Assembly (NCBI RefSeq): GCF_900142465.1
Contig: NZ_FRAX01000009.1
Span: forward strand, 1-64,000
Source: Fibrobacter sp. UWH6
Lineage (GTDB): Bacteria; Fibrobacterota; Fibrobacteria; Fibrobacterales; Fibrobacteraceae
Length of the DNA: 64,000 nt
Direction of reading: 5' to 3'
Shown: piece by piece, positions 14,802 to 22,777 of the stretch
How the letters are laid out: every line of letters begins with the position of its first letter
Numbering within the stretch: the stretch's first letter is position 1
Translations under genes and position numbers: made by a program
The notes under the pieces: model-generated
What the model saw: the letters and a program-made list of their open reading frames with translations, nothing else
Databases searched by the model: none
What the model was told of the DNA's origin: nothing

Positions 14802-16445
14802 ATGAATACGCAAAAATTAGACGCTCTTTTTGAAGCTTACTCCATCGCCGCAGACGGCGCATACGTTTATGTATGCGACATCAAGAACGATTACTCCAAA
14901 TGGTCCAAGGCCGCAGTTGACTACTTCGGCCTTCCCGGAGAATACATGGAAAGCGCAGGTCACATCTGGCTTGGCCACATCAGCCCCGACGACCGTGAAG
15001 ATTTCGAAACCAGCATTGCAGACGTCTTTGAGGGTAGAGAAAAAAGTCACAACATCCAGTACCGAGCAATGGCCAAAGACGGCAAATACGTTCTTTGCAC
15101 CTGCAGCGGAGTATCCATTCCTGACGATGACGGAACCCCGGCGTACTTCTGCGGAATCATCAAGAATCACGATTGCCTGAACTACACGGATTCCATCACA
15201 AATCTCCGCAGCCTTTACGGTTTCCTGGAAGATATCAAAGGCTGCCTATGGAAAAAGCAGAAAATCAGCACCATCATAATCGGACTTGAGGATTTCTCCA
15301 GAGCAAACGACATCTACAACTACGCCTTCGGAAACAGAATCCTCCGCAAGTTCGGTTCTATCTTGCAGCAGGCATTCCGCGGTATGGGCACTACCTACCG
15401 TATGGACGGAACAAAGTTTGCCGTTATTTCCGAGAATTCCTCCATCGAGGAACTGAATACAGTCTACCGCGACGTGCAGGAATTGGTGGCACAGAACTTC
15501 TACGTGGCATCGGACCGTATCGCCCTTTCACTTTGCGCAGGGGCAGTTACTATTGCAGACTTTTCCGTTACCGCAGACACAGTCTATTCCTGCCTAAAAT
15601 ACGCCTTTGCGGAATCCAAGAACTCCCGCCATGGAGACCTGTATCTTTTCGAAGAAGCCCTGAACAACGATCAGAAGGACACTCTGAAAAGAATCAACTT
15701 CATTCGCAACTGCATCATCGACAACTGCAGCGGTTTCTACCTCTGTTACCAGCCCGTAGTTGACACAAAAACCGAAATATTGAAGGGAGCCGAAGCCCTG
15801 ATCCGCTGGCGTAGCGACGTCTATGGCGTGGTTCCGCCGCTATCCTTCATTCCCGTTTTGGAACAGGACAGCCTCTTCCCAGAACTGGGCAAATGGATCC
15901 TGAGACAGGCCCTTATAGACTGCAAGAAAATTCTGATGGGCAATCCAGGTTTTATCATCAACGTGAACCTCTCTTACGCCCAGCTGGAAAAGGGTGATTT
16001 CGCCCAGGATGTCATAGACATTCTTGAAGAAACTCAGTTCCCTGCAGAAAACCTCTGCCTTGAAATTACAGAACGCTGCCGCCTGCTGAACATCAATCAG
16101 TTAAAGAAGATATTCAGCGCTCTCCGCAAAAAGGGCGTGCGCATCGCTTTGGACGATTTCGGCACAGGTTTCTCCTCGCTGGGAATTCTACGCGACCTTC
16201 CGGTGAACACCGTGAAAATCGACCGCGGCTACGTCATGAATATCGAAAATGACGCTAAGGATAGAAACACGGTAAAGTTCATCAGCGACCTTGCAAAATC
16301 CTTCTCTGCAGAAGTCTGCGCCGAGGGTATCGAAACCGAAGGTATGCGCAACGAACTTCGTGAACTCAACGTCACAAGCCTCCAGGGATACTACTATTCT
16401 AAGCCCATTGAAATCGGTGAATTCCTGAAAAAGTTTTGCAAGTAA
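14802..16445 (+). CDS. PAS-GGDEF(degenerate)-EAL c-di-GMP phosphodiesterase
   Basis: This 547-residue protein has an N-terminal PAS fold (about 20-125, with WLGHISPDDREDF typical of PAC-linked PAS). A GGDEF domain follows whose signature is degenerate (YRMDGTKFAVI, about residue 200), so it should not synthesise c-di-GMP. The EAL domain (about 290-545) has all key elements: GAEALIRW, NVNLSY, LEITER, LDDFGTGFSSL, KIDRGYV, CAEGIET and QGYYYSKP. It therefore looks like an active phosphodiesterase. It is translated from the same transcript as the FIST-GGDEF cyclase, 12 bp downstream, and ends at a strong terminator. Confidence 0.92.
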   Translation: MNTQKLDALFEAYSIAADGAYVYVCDIKNDYSKWSKAAVDYFGLPGEYMESAGHIWLGHISPDDREDFETSIADVFEGREKSHNIQYRAMAKDGKYVLCTCSGVSIPDDDGTPAYFCGIIKNHDCLNYTDSITNLRSLYGFLEDIKGCLWKKQKISTIIIGLEDFSRANDIYNYAFGNRILRKFGSILQQAFRGMGTTYRMDGTKFAVISENSSIEELNTVYRDVQELVAQNFYVASDRIALSLCAGAVTIADFSVTADTVYSCLKYAFAESKNSRHGDLYLFEEALNNDQKDTLKRINFIRNCIIDNCSGFYLCYQPVVDTKTEILKGAEALIRWRSDVYGVVPPLSFIPVLEQDSLFPELGKWILRQALIDCKKILMGNPGFIINVNLSYAQLEKGDFAQDVIDILEETQFPAENLCLEITERCRLLNINQLKKIFSALRKKGVRIALDDFGTGFSSLGILRDLPVNTVKIDRGYVMNIENDAKDRNTVKFISDLAKSFSAEVCAEGIETEGMRNELRELNVTSLQGYYYSKPIEIGEFLKKFCK

Positions 16446-16465
16446 GCACTTGTAAAAAACGAAGC

Positions 16466-16506
16466 AAAAAAAACGCTAGGAAGCCAGGGCTTTCTAGCGT
16501 TTTTTG
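16466..16506. terminator. Bidirectional terminator between the EAL gene and tatC
   Basis: AAACGCTAG and CTAGCGTTT, with further pairing inside, form a long stem flanked by an A-run on one side and a T-run on the other, so it can end transcription from both strands. It overlaps the last codons of the minus-strand tatC. Confidence 0.8.
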
Positions 16507-16997
16507 AACTTGCGGGCAGCAAGAAGCCCTGCCTCAAAAAGTAGATAAGTAGGCACACCTAGAATCAGTTGGCTGACAATGTCCGGCGGCGTGAGTAGGG
16601 CGGCAAGGACCAGAATGCCCACCACCACATAGGGGCGCGCGTGGCATACAGTTTCGTAATAGACAATGTCAGCACGGATCAGGGCGTACGTTACCAAAGG
16701 AAACTGGAACATACATCCAAAGGCAAGGGAGAGCCAAAGAGCAAGCGTCACAATATTGGAAACGCCAAAGATAGGCTGCAAAGTTTTACTTTGGAAACTC
16801 ATGCCGAACTTTACAAGCAGCGGAAAACAAATCCCCAGGCAGAAAACCACACCGGCAATAAACAGCCCGCAAGTCATCCACACAATAGAGCGCACGAACC
16901 GCCGTTCATTTTCATAAAGGCCCGACAGAACAAATTTCCAGAGGTTCCAGGCGATGCAGGGCGAACAGACAATATTCACAAATAACAAAAAAAGCAC
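16494..16997 (-). CDS. tatC: TatC-like translocase subunit, lacking the N-terminal part
   Basis: The open frame gives 167 residues from a GTG, while TatC proteins are usually 230-260 with six membrane helices. The sequence aligns with TatC from the second helix onward: WNLWKFVLSGLYENERRF (family pattern L-W-x-F-x-x-P/x-G-L-x-x-x-E-R), then SFQSKTLQPIFGVSNIV, FQFPLV and ARPYVVVGILVLAALLTPPDIVSQLILGVPTY. The first helix and the conserved HLxELRxR segment, needed for twin-arginine signal binding, are absent. The upstream 80 bp does not encode them in any frame, and the next gene ends there. It is likely a non-functional remnant unless a distant start is used. No tatA is seen. Confidence 0.7.
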   Translation of the reverse strand: MLFLLFVNIVCSPCIAWNLWKFVLSGLYENERRFVRSIVWMTCGLFIAGVVFCLGICFPLLVKFGMSFQSKTLQPIFGVSNIVTLALWLSLAFGCMFQFPLVTYALIRADIVYYETVCHARPYVVVGILVLAALLTPPDIVSQLILGVPTYLLFEAGLLAARKFKKR

Positions 16998-17079
16998 CGG
17001 GACGCTGATGTGGCATCCCGACGACTTTCACTTCTTTTTCAACTTTCGTTCGGTAGATCGGAGACGTTAAATTTGACAA

Positions 17080-18132
17080 TTACGGAAGCTTATCATATTC
17101 CGCGTCAACGACAGGTTCCAACCATTCGTTACTCGCGCCTTCTTTCACATGAGTGTGGTAAGTCAAATGTTGGAACCAGGAATCCTTGGCAGCACCATGC
17201 CAGTGCTTCTTGCCTTCGGGAATAGCAACAACTGTACCCGGAGTCATTTCCAGAGGTTCCTTACCTTCTTCAACGTACCAACCACGGCCAGAGACAGCGA
17301 TCAGAACCTGGACCTGGTTATGATGCACATGCCAGTTGTTGCGGCAACGGGGTTCAAAAGTCACGTTGATGGGGCCACCATTTTCCGCATCCATAGGAGC
17401 CAAATAGCTTTTGCCGATAAAGTACTTTGCAAAACCGTCGTTAGGAACACCGCGGGGCCACGGGGAATCACCGCCATACATTCCAGGAATCAGCTTGGCA
17501 TCCTGCAATGTCATGGTAATGCTTTCCACCTGCTGTTCCGTAAGGCCCGCTTTAACAGCTCCAGCCTTGTGACTTGCCAACTGCGGATGAACACCGTCCA
17601 TTCCGCTGAGAGCCGCCACAGTAACCAATTCTCGTTCCTGCATGGTCAAATTGTTGCGAGCAAAAATATCGCCGAACAAATGAGCCTTCAGGTAATAATC
17701 TGTTGCGGGGGCAAAGGCGTAATTGAATTTCCCGAAAAGTTTTGTCTGCACTTCAGTTCCCGCTTTCAATGCATTGAAATTCTTGGGAAGCGGAGAGGCA
17801 TCCTTACCTTCAACAGTTTTCTTGCCCTGTTCCTTACGCTGATCCAGAACTTTCTGCAAAGTTCCCAAAGCGTTTAGAGAACGGGGGAATCCGGTATAGG
17901 CGTAAAGCTGAGAAAGAGCTTCCTTGACCTGATTTACAGAGAGGCCATCATCAAGACCCTTGTCAATCGCCTTGCTAAGCTTTGCCAAGTCACCCTTGGC
18001 TTCCAAGCAAGCGATAATGGCCATGTCCTGCTGCTGAATGGTAAGAACGTTTTTCATGATTTGACCATAAGAAACACTTGCGAATGCAAGTGTTGCTAGA
18101 GAAGTGACGAACAATTTTTTCAGGATATTCAT
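17080..18132 (-). CDS. Exported carboxymuconolactone-decarboxylase/cupin fusion protein (copy 1)
   Basis: This 350-residue protein has a signal peptide (MNILKKLFVTSLATLAFASVSYG). Two CMD/AhpD-like helical units follow, at about residues 25-100 and 135-210; the second has ELVTVAALSGMDGVHPQLASH but lacks the redox Cys pair of AhpD. A C-terminal cupin (about 235-340) has metal ligands in NNWHVHHNQVQVL and PEGKKHWHG. It should act outside the cytoplasm, probably binding or isomerising a small ring compound or quinone-like substrate. It is the last gene of a four-gene operon (acetyltransferase, lipoprotein, hydrolase, CMD-cupin; gaps of 2-3 bp or overlaps). Copy 2 at 28456-29526 is nearly the same in the mature part. 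Confidence 0.88.
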   Translation of the reverse strand: MNILKKLFVTSLATLAFASVSYGQIMKNVLTIQQQDMAIIACLEAKGDLAKLSKAIDKGLDDGLSVNQVKEALSQLYAYTGFPRSLNALGTLQKVLDQRKEQGKKTVEGKDASPLPKNFNALKAGTEVQTKLFGKFNYAFAPATDYYLKAHLFGDIFARNNLTMQERELVTVAALSGMDGVHPQLASHKAGAVKAGLTEQQVESITMTLQDAKLIPGMYGGDSPWPRGVPNDGFAKYFIGKSYLAPMDAENGGPINVTFEPRCRNNWHVHHNQVQVLIAVSGRGWYVEEGKEPLEMTPGTVVAIPEGKKHWHGAAKDSWFQHLTYHTHVKEGASNEWLEPVVDAEYDKLP

Positions 18133-18135
18133 AGT

Positions 18136-19230
18136 TTACTTCAGGTTTTCCGTATAGAACTTTTCCAACTTATCCCAGGGAATAAAATTCTTGTTTTCGC
18201 CACCATCGTAAAGGTCCGTATGGTTAGCATCCTTGATGACAAGCAGTTCCTTGTTGGAGGGCACCGGGTTAGCCTTGATTCCTGCAGCGGGATTTCCTTC
18301 CACCATGTACTTGTAGGCATCCTTGCCGAAATAGAGGGAATGGGCCTTTTCGCCATGCATTACGAGAACAGCGCTGCGGATTTCATTGGTGTAACGGAGG
18401 AAGCGTGCGTTTGCATAAGCCTGAGTGCCAATAGCATTCCAGCCGTCATTGGAATTGCCGGAACGTTTGTGGTATCCGCGAGGAGTCTTGTAGTAGCCAA
18501 AATAATCCTTCACGAACTGGGGTGCATCAGCAGGGAGCGGGTCCACAACGCCACCGGCGCGAAGATGCTTGCCTTCAGCATAATCCTTGGCGCGCTGGGC
18601 GGCGATAGCCTGGCGAGCCCTGTAACGAGCCTCTTCGTTATCTTCGGAATCGAAGTAACCGTTTCCGCCCACACGAGTCATGTCGTACATGGTAACTGCT
18701 GTAGTTGCCTTGATACGGGTGTCTGCTGCGGCAGCATTCAAGCCGATTCCACCCCATCCGCAAATACCGATAATGCCGATGCGGTTGGCGTCCACATTTT
18801 CCTGAGCTTCCAGGAAATCAACAGCAGCAAGGAAGTCTTCTGTATTGATGTCTGGAGATGCGGTACGGCGAGGCATGCCGCCACTTTCGCCTGTAAAGCT
18901 GGGGTCAAAGGCAATAGTCAAGAAACCTCGTTCAGCCATAGTCTGTGCATAAAGACCGCTGGACTGTTCCTTGATGGCACCGAAAGGACCAGAAACAGCG
19001 ATGGCAGGGAACTTGCCGTTTGCTGCCAACTTGGCATCCTTAGGAATGTACATGTCGGCAGCCAAGGTAATGCCGAAGTTATTGACGAAGGCGACCTTCT
19101 TGTGATCCACCTTTTCGCTCTTGGGGAATACCTTATCCCATTCCTGGGTCAGTTCCAGTTTTTCAACTTGTTGCATAGTAGTCTCGTTTGCAGAATAGTT
19201 AATGGTATTTTTCATTTCCATGAAGTTCAT
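18136..19230 (-). CDS. Alpha/beta hydrolase of dienelactone-hydrolase-like type (Cys nucleophile)
   Basis: This protein of up to 364 residues has an alpha/beta-hydrolase fold with oxyanion region VSGPFGAIKEQSSG, nucleophile elbow GICGWGG (Cys in place of Ser, as in dienelactone hydrolases), and the catalytic His in DANHTDLYD near the C-terminus. No signal peptide is visible. Starts at 19230, 19215 or 19176 are possible; the conserved part begins at MQQVEKLELTQEW (19176), which would also avoid overlap with the preceding lipoprotein gene. It lies 3 bp upstream of the CMD-cupin gene, a pairing that suggests ring-opening or ester chemistry on the same substrate. Confidence 0.85.
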   Translation of the reverse strand: MNFMEMKNTINYSANETTMQQVEKLELTQEWDKVFPKSEKVDHKKVAFVNNFGITLAADMYIPKDAKLAANGKFPAIAVSGPFGAIKEQSSGLYAQTMAERGFLTIAFDPSFTGESGGMPRRTASPDINTEDFLAAVDFLEAQENVDANRIGIIGICGWGGIGLNAAAADTRIKATTAVTMYDMTRVGGNGYFDSEDNEEARYRARQAIAAQRAKDYAEGKHLRAGGVVDPLPADAPQFVKDYFGYYKTPRGYHKRSGNSNDGWNAIGTQAYANARFLRYTNEIRSAVLVMHGEKAHSLYFGKDAYKYMVEGNPAAGIKANPVPSNKELLVIKDANHTDLYDGGENKNFIPWDKLEKFYTENLK

Positions 19231-19438
19231 TCATGTCAAGAGTCAGAGGCAATTTCGAAAGGAACGCCTTACCCGTTTCTGAATTCTCGATTATGGCGAC
19301 AAAGGAAACTTCGCCAACCGAGACTTTAATATTGCTGTTAGCAATCTCATTCATCTCCATCTTTTCAGTTGTCGGAGCAGATGCCGAACTGCAACCCATT
19401 AGAAAAAATAGAGCCAGAATCCCGATGAACCTTTTCAT
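19199..19438 (-). pseudogene. Truncated cyclophilin-like-fold lipoprotein
   Basis: This 79-residue product begins MKRFIGILALFFLMGCSSAS, a lipoprotein signal with the Cys at residue 16. The rest, IKVSVGEVSFVAIIENSETGKAFLSKLPLTLDMNELHGNEKY, matches the start of the bacterial cyclophilin-like fold family. That domain normally continues another 70-80 residues after NGNEKY. Here it stops two codons later, where the hydrolase gene begins on the other frame. The remainder is gone, so this is probably a remnant. The family is often found with flavodoxin, CMD and cupin genes, as here. The Met at 19438 is the true start; the longer frame is an artefact. Confidence 0.6.
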
Positions 19439-19440
19439 GG

Positions 19441-20004
19441 TTAAACTTCCTTGATTTTCCTTGCAGGTACCCCTGCCACCACTGTTCTTGGGACCACATT
19501 TTTTGTGACCACCGCCCCGGCAGCAACTATGGCTCCAGCGCCAATCCTTACGCCCGGCAAAATAATGGCACCGGCACCAATCCATACATTTTCTTCAATA
19601 TGAATCGGTTTGAAAACCATATCCCCACGATGTTCAGGATCGGAATTGTGGTTTATGGTGCAAAGGGTAACATTGTGACCGATCAAGGCTCCGTCACCAA
19701 TGTAGATGCCGCCTTGGTCCTGGAACTTGCAGCCAGAATTAATGAACACATTCTCGCCGATAAAGGTATTCTTGCCACAATCCGTATTGAAAGGCGGGAA
19801 CATGCCGAAATTCTTGGGCAAATCAATTTCCCAAAGTTCAGAAAGCAGTTGATGGAGTTTTTCAGGTTCGTTGTAAGCACCATTGATTTTCGCAGTAATG
19901 CGCATGGCCTGCTGTGAAAACAGGTGCATTGTCTGGTGAACATCGGAGCCAGCAACCACAGGCTTGCCAGACTCCATATAATTTCGGAACTCTTCTACGG
20001 TCAT
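19441..20004 (-). CDS. Sugar/maltose O-acetyltransferase-like (LbetaH) protein
   Basis: This 187-residue left-handed beta-helix acetyltransferase of the Maa/LacA/NodL type has an N-terminal helical region (MTVEEFRNYMESGKPV). Hexapeptide repeats follow, with the catalytic His in TINHNSDPEHRGD, and VWIGAGAIILPGVRIGAGAIVAAGAVVTKNV as seen in the family (listed here as two parts of one repeat region, residues 138-167). It should transfer acetyl from acetyl-CoA to a sugar or small alcohol. It is the first gene of the four-gene operon ending with CMD-cupin, and its promoter region is shared with the divergent lysR gene. Confidence 0.88.
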   Translation of the reverse strand: MTVEEFRNYMESGKPVVAGSDVHQTMHLFSQQAMRITAKINGAYNEPEKLHQLLSELWEIDLPKNFGMFPPFNTDCGKNTFIGENVFINSGCKFQDQGGIYIGDGALIGHNVTLCTINHNSDPEHRGDMVFKPIHIEENVWIGAGAIILPGVRIGAGAIVAAGAVVTKNVVPRTVVAGVPARKIKEV

Positions 20005-20011
20005 GGTCTAA

Positions 20012-20077
20012 ATTTAGCCATGAATTTCACAAATAACCAATACTTTGTTTTCATACCGAACTATAACTTTTAGTTAT
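20012..20077 (-). promoter_or_regulatory. Divergent maa-operon/lysR control region with LysR-type box
   Basis: On the minus strand ATAA-N7-TTAT (20063-20077) is followed by 22 bp, TTGGTT (20035-20040), 17 bp and TAAATT (20012-20017). The AAGTATTGG segment and the 22-bp spacing are the same as at the three methionine-type promoters. The -10 lies only 8 bp before the ATG at 20004, so the transcript would be nearly leaderless or use the next Met. The dyad is 10-24 bp upstream of the lysR start, the usual place for autoregulation. Confidence 0.6.
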
Positions 20078-20086
20078 ATTTGGAGT

Positions 20087-20998
20087 ATGGAACTACGTCA
20101 TCTTCGCTATTTTCTCGCTGTCGCCCATGAACAGAACTTTACAGCGGCAGCAAATCTTATGTGCGTTTCGCAACCTGCACTTTCCAAGCAGATTAAAGAT
20201 CTTGAGAAAGAAATCGGCAAGCCACTTTTTATCCGCGGTTCAAAAATAGTCCAGCTTACAGATGCGGGGCTGTTCCTGAAACAGCGCGCCGAAGATATTC
20301 TGGAATTATCCAACAGAACCCTCACAGAATTGAAAGCGGACGAAGCTGAAATTACCGGAGAAATCAATGTGGTCTGTGGCGAAATAGAAGGCGTATCCTT
20401 CGTTGCACAGGCAATCAAGAAAATGAATCGTCGCTACCCGAAGGTAAAATTTAACATGACTACTGGCGACGAAGAAACTGTACGCTACCAGTTGGACAAA
20501 GGCATCGCTGATTTCGGCATGTTTGTGGACTTGACAGTTCTTCCGAATTATGAATGTATTTCCGTGCCCATTGCATCTCCTTGGGGTGTTATGACCTGGA
20601 AAGGGAATCGCCTTGCAAAAAAGAAGTTCGCCACCCCGAAAGATCTACTGAACATGCCTCTGATTCTTTCGCGACAGATGCGGAACAATAACACACTCGC
20701 CACCTGGCTGGGCTACAGCACTGATAAACTGAACGTAGTAGGCACCAACGACATGCTTTACAACGCATCGAAATTGACCGAAGCCGAAGTCGCCAGCGTC
20801 ATCACTATTGACGGAATCATAAACACAAGAGGCACGAAACTTTGCTTTGTTCCCTTCAAGCCCCTGTTCCCCATCAAGGTCGCCGTCGCCTGGAAAAAGA
20901 ACCGCATCGCCACCAAGGCCTGCGAAAAGTTCCTGGAAATCCTGCGAGAAATGGAACAGAAACCTATAAGTCGTGGATTTTTCACAAAATCCCCTTGA
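20087..20998 (+). CDS. LysR-family transcriptional regulator
   Basis: This regulator of about 303 residues starts at MELRHLRYFLAVAHEQNFT, the normal LysR beginning; a frame reaching 20045 adds residues not found in the family. The helix-turn-helix is at about residues 18-38 (AAANLMCVSQPALSKQIKDLE). The effector domain begins after about residue 90. It is transcribed divergently from the acetyltransferase/hydrolase/CMD-cupin operon, with an inverted repeat between them, so it very probably controls that operon and itself. Because the same box geometry occurs at methionine genes, it could also be the regulator of those. The effector is unknown. Confidence 0.88.
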   Translation: MELRHLRYFLAVAHEQNFTAAANLMCVSQPALSKQIKDLEKEIGKPLFIRGSKIVQLTDAGLFLKQRAEDILELSNRTLTELKADEAEITGEINVVCGEIEGVSFVAQAIKKMNRRYPKVKFNMTTGDEETVRYQLDKGIADFGMFVDLTVLPNYECISVPIASPWGVMTWKGNRLAKKKFATPKDLLNMPLILSRQMRNNNTLATWLGYSTDKLNVVGTNDMLYNASKLTEAEVASVITIDGIINTRGTKLCFVPFKPLFPIKVAVAWKKNRIATKACEKFLEILREMEQKPISRGFFTKSP

Positions 20999-21025
20999 CC
21001 TAGAGCTAACTCTAGGTGCTATATT
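20995..21025 (+). promoter_or_regulatory. MerR-type promoter/operator with 19-bp spacer
   Basis: TTGACC (20995-21000) and TATATT (21020-21025) are separated by 19 bp. The spacer carries the perfect dyad CCTAGAG-CTAA-CTCTAGG (20999-21016). A long spacer filled with a dyad is the hallmark of MerR-activated promoters. The -35 overlaps the stop codon of lysR. Confidence 0.85.
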
Positions 21026-21047
21026 GTAGGGTACATAAGGAGACTTT

Positions 21048-21512
21048 ATGGGTTATTCTATTGGTGAAGTGACAAAGAAAACAGGGCTTTCGGTCCATAC
21101 GTTACGTTATTATGAAAAGGAAGGCCTGCTGCCTTTCGTAACGAAAAACAGTTCCGGCATTCGAGTATATTCAGACTCAGATTTGCAATGGCTTTCCATG
21201 ATTGAATGTCTCAAGAAGTCTGGCCTGCAGATCAAGGAAATCCGCCAGTACATCGAATGGTATCGCAAGGGGGATTCCACCCTCAAGCAGCGCCTGGATC
21301 TTTTCGTGAAGCGCCGCATCGCATTGGAAGCGGAGATGGAGCGTTTGAATACGGTCATGAACAAGATCCGTTTTAAGGAAATCCTATACACTGAGGCAGT
21401 GAAGTTGGGAAGTCTTGACGCCGCCGAACAGCAAAAGAAAATACAACAACTGAAGAAAAAGCTGTTTGATTCGCCGGGTGATTTCGACAAGGTCATGCAG
21501 GAAACGGCATAG
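21048..21512 (+). CDS. MerR-family transcriptional regulator
   Basis: This 154-residue protein opens with MGYSIGEVTKKTGLSVHTLRYYEKEGLL, the MerR helix-turn-helix/wing block, followed by a dimerisation coiled coil (about 80-120). It lacks the Cys pattern of metal- or FeS-sensing members, so it may sense a small organic molecule, like the MerR proteins that control aldehyde/quinone stress genes. It follows its own MerR-type operator (20995-21025) and a good ribosome site (AAGGAG). It is co-transcribed with the exported flavodoxin 8 bp downstream and the DUF4405-like protein. Confidence 0.9.
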   Translation: MGYSIGEVTKKTGLSVHTLRYYEKEGLLPFVTKNSSGIRVYSDSDLQWLSMIECLKKSGLQIKEIRQYIEWYRKGDSTLKQRLDLFVKRRIALEAEMERLNTVMNKIRFKEILYTEAVKLGSLDAAEQQKKIQQLKKKLFDSPGDFDKVMQETA

Positions 21513-21520
21513 AGGTTTTT

Positions 21521-22048
21521 ATGAAAAAATTCATCATCGCTTTAATTCTAGGAGTATTTGGAATGGCAACAGCAAATGCAAAGACCGCAGTAGTTTACTT
21601 CAGCGCTACCGGCACCACCAAGAAAGTGGCAGAGACAACCGCCAAGGCCGTAGGTGGCGACTTATTCGAAGTGGTACCTGAACAGGCTTACACTTCTGCA
21701 GACTTAAATTGGAATGACAAGAAGTCCCGTTCCACAAAGGAAAGCAACGATCCCAAGAGCCGCCCGGCCATCAAGAACAAGATTGACTTGGCTGGTTACG
21801 ACACCGTTATTTTGGCATACCCCATTTGGTGGGGCCTGGCACCCAAAATCATGTACACGTTCGTTGAAAGCCAGAGCTTCGAAAAGAAGAATGTCATTGG
21901 CATTTGCACCAGTGGCGGCAGCGGTTTCGGCCAGAGTGGCAAGGACTTGAGTGCTCACGCGAAGGGCGCCATTTACAAAGGCGGCAAGGAATTCAACCAC
22001 GGCTCCGAAGCAGAAATCAAGAAGTTCGTGGAAGGACTGCTGAAGTAA
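21521..22048 (+). CDS. Exported flavodoxin-like protein
   Basis: This 175-residue protein has a cleavable signal peptide (MKKFIIALILGVFGMATANA) followed directly by a flavodoxin domain. YFSATGTTKKVAETTAK is the FMN phosphate loop, AYPIWWGLAPK the 60s-loop aromatic region, and GICTSGGSGFGQSGKDL the 90s region. It matches the Flavodoxin_4 type, which is normally cytoplasmic; the signal peptide places this one outside the cytoplasm. It sits between a MerR regulator and a membrane protein in one operon, so it probably exchanges electrons with a membrane or periplasmic partner. Confidence 0.88.
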   Translation: MKKFIIALILGVFGMATANAKTAVVYFSATGTTKKVAETTAKAVGGDLFEVVPEQAYTSADLNWNDKKSRSTKESNDPKSRPAIKNKIDLAGYDTVILAYPIWWGLAPKIMYTFVESQSFEKKNVIGICTSGGSGFGQSGKDLSAHAKGAIYKGGKEFNHGSEAEIKKFVEGLLK

Positions 22049-22095
22049 GGTTCGTCGCCGAAGGGGTCGCAGAATGTTCGTCGCGACGGAATAAA

Positions 22096-22737
22096 ATGCG
22101 CGCAGTAAAAATTCTCATAGACGTTGTGATGTACGGCAGTTTCCTGTACCTTATGAGTTACGGGGCTGTCCATGATTTGCCGCAACACGGCCGAGTGGGA
22201 ATTTCCCTATTCGTCTTATTTGTGATCCATCATGTTCTGAACCGCTGGTTTTATAAGACTATTTTGAAAGGCCAATGGAACGCACGCCGCATTTTTCTGA
22301 ACGTCACCGACTGGATTTTATTCGCCTTGATGATCACCATGGCCATCAGCTCCATTTTTATGAGCGGCCTAGCATTTGAATGGTCATCCATCAAAACTAC
22401 GCAAACCTCGCGACAACTTCATTTGGCAAGTTGCAGCTGGGGCTTTATGGTGATGCTCGTTCACCTGGGAATTCATTTAGAAGGCGTTCTGAAAAAGTTG
22501 GAGAACCGTTGCAACACATGGCAACGAGTTTTATTTTTTGTCGCCTACATCGCAGCCATTGCAGCAGGTATTTACTGCTTTAAAGAAGCCCAACTTTACG
22601 TTTATATGTTCGTTACCGGCGGCTGGAAACTTGCAGCTAGCAGCACAACGGCCGCCGTACTTCAACTACTCGGAATCTCCGCTGGTGTATGCGCGCTGAT
22701 GCGTGTAGTGAAAAGTACTTTTGTAAAATCTCCTTAG
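22096..22737 (+). CDS. DUF4405-like multi-pass membrane protein
   Basis: This protein of about 213 residues starts at MRAVKILIDVVMYGSFLYL. It has at least five hydrophobic segments and His residues inside them (HDLPQHGRVG, FVIHHVLNR, RQLHLASCSWGFMVMLVHLGIHLEG). Conserved His in such helices are typical of haem-b-binding cytochrome-like DUF4405 proteins. It follows the exported flavodoxin by 48 bp and ends the operon at the terminator at 22778-22820. A role in moving electrons between the membrane quinone pool and the exported flavodoxin is inference. Confidence 0.75.
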   Translation: MRAVKILIDVVMYGSFLYLMSYGAVHDLPQHGRVGISLFVLFVIHHVLNRWFYKTILKGQWNARRIFLNVTDWILFALMITMAISSIFMSGLAFEWSSIKTTQTSRQLHLASCSWGFMVMLVHLGIHLEGVLKKLENRCNTWQRVLFFVAYIAAIAAGIYCFKEAQLYVYMFVTGGWKLAASSTTAAVLQLLGISAGVCALMRVVKSTFVKSP

Positions 22738-22777
22738 GCCCCTTGCCCGTTTTGTAGCATCTACCTACATTACTGTC

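Noticed and set aside
22741-22777. Possible tRNA remnant after the DUF4405-like gene
   Set aside because: No cloverleaf can be drawn and no CCA end is present.
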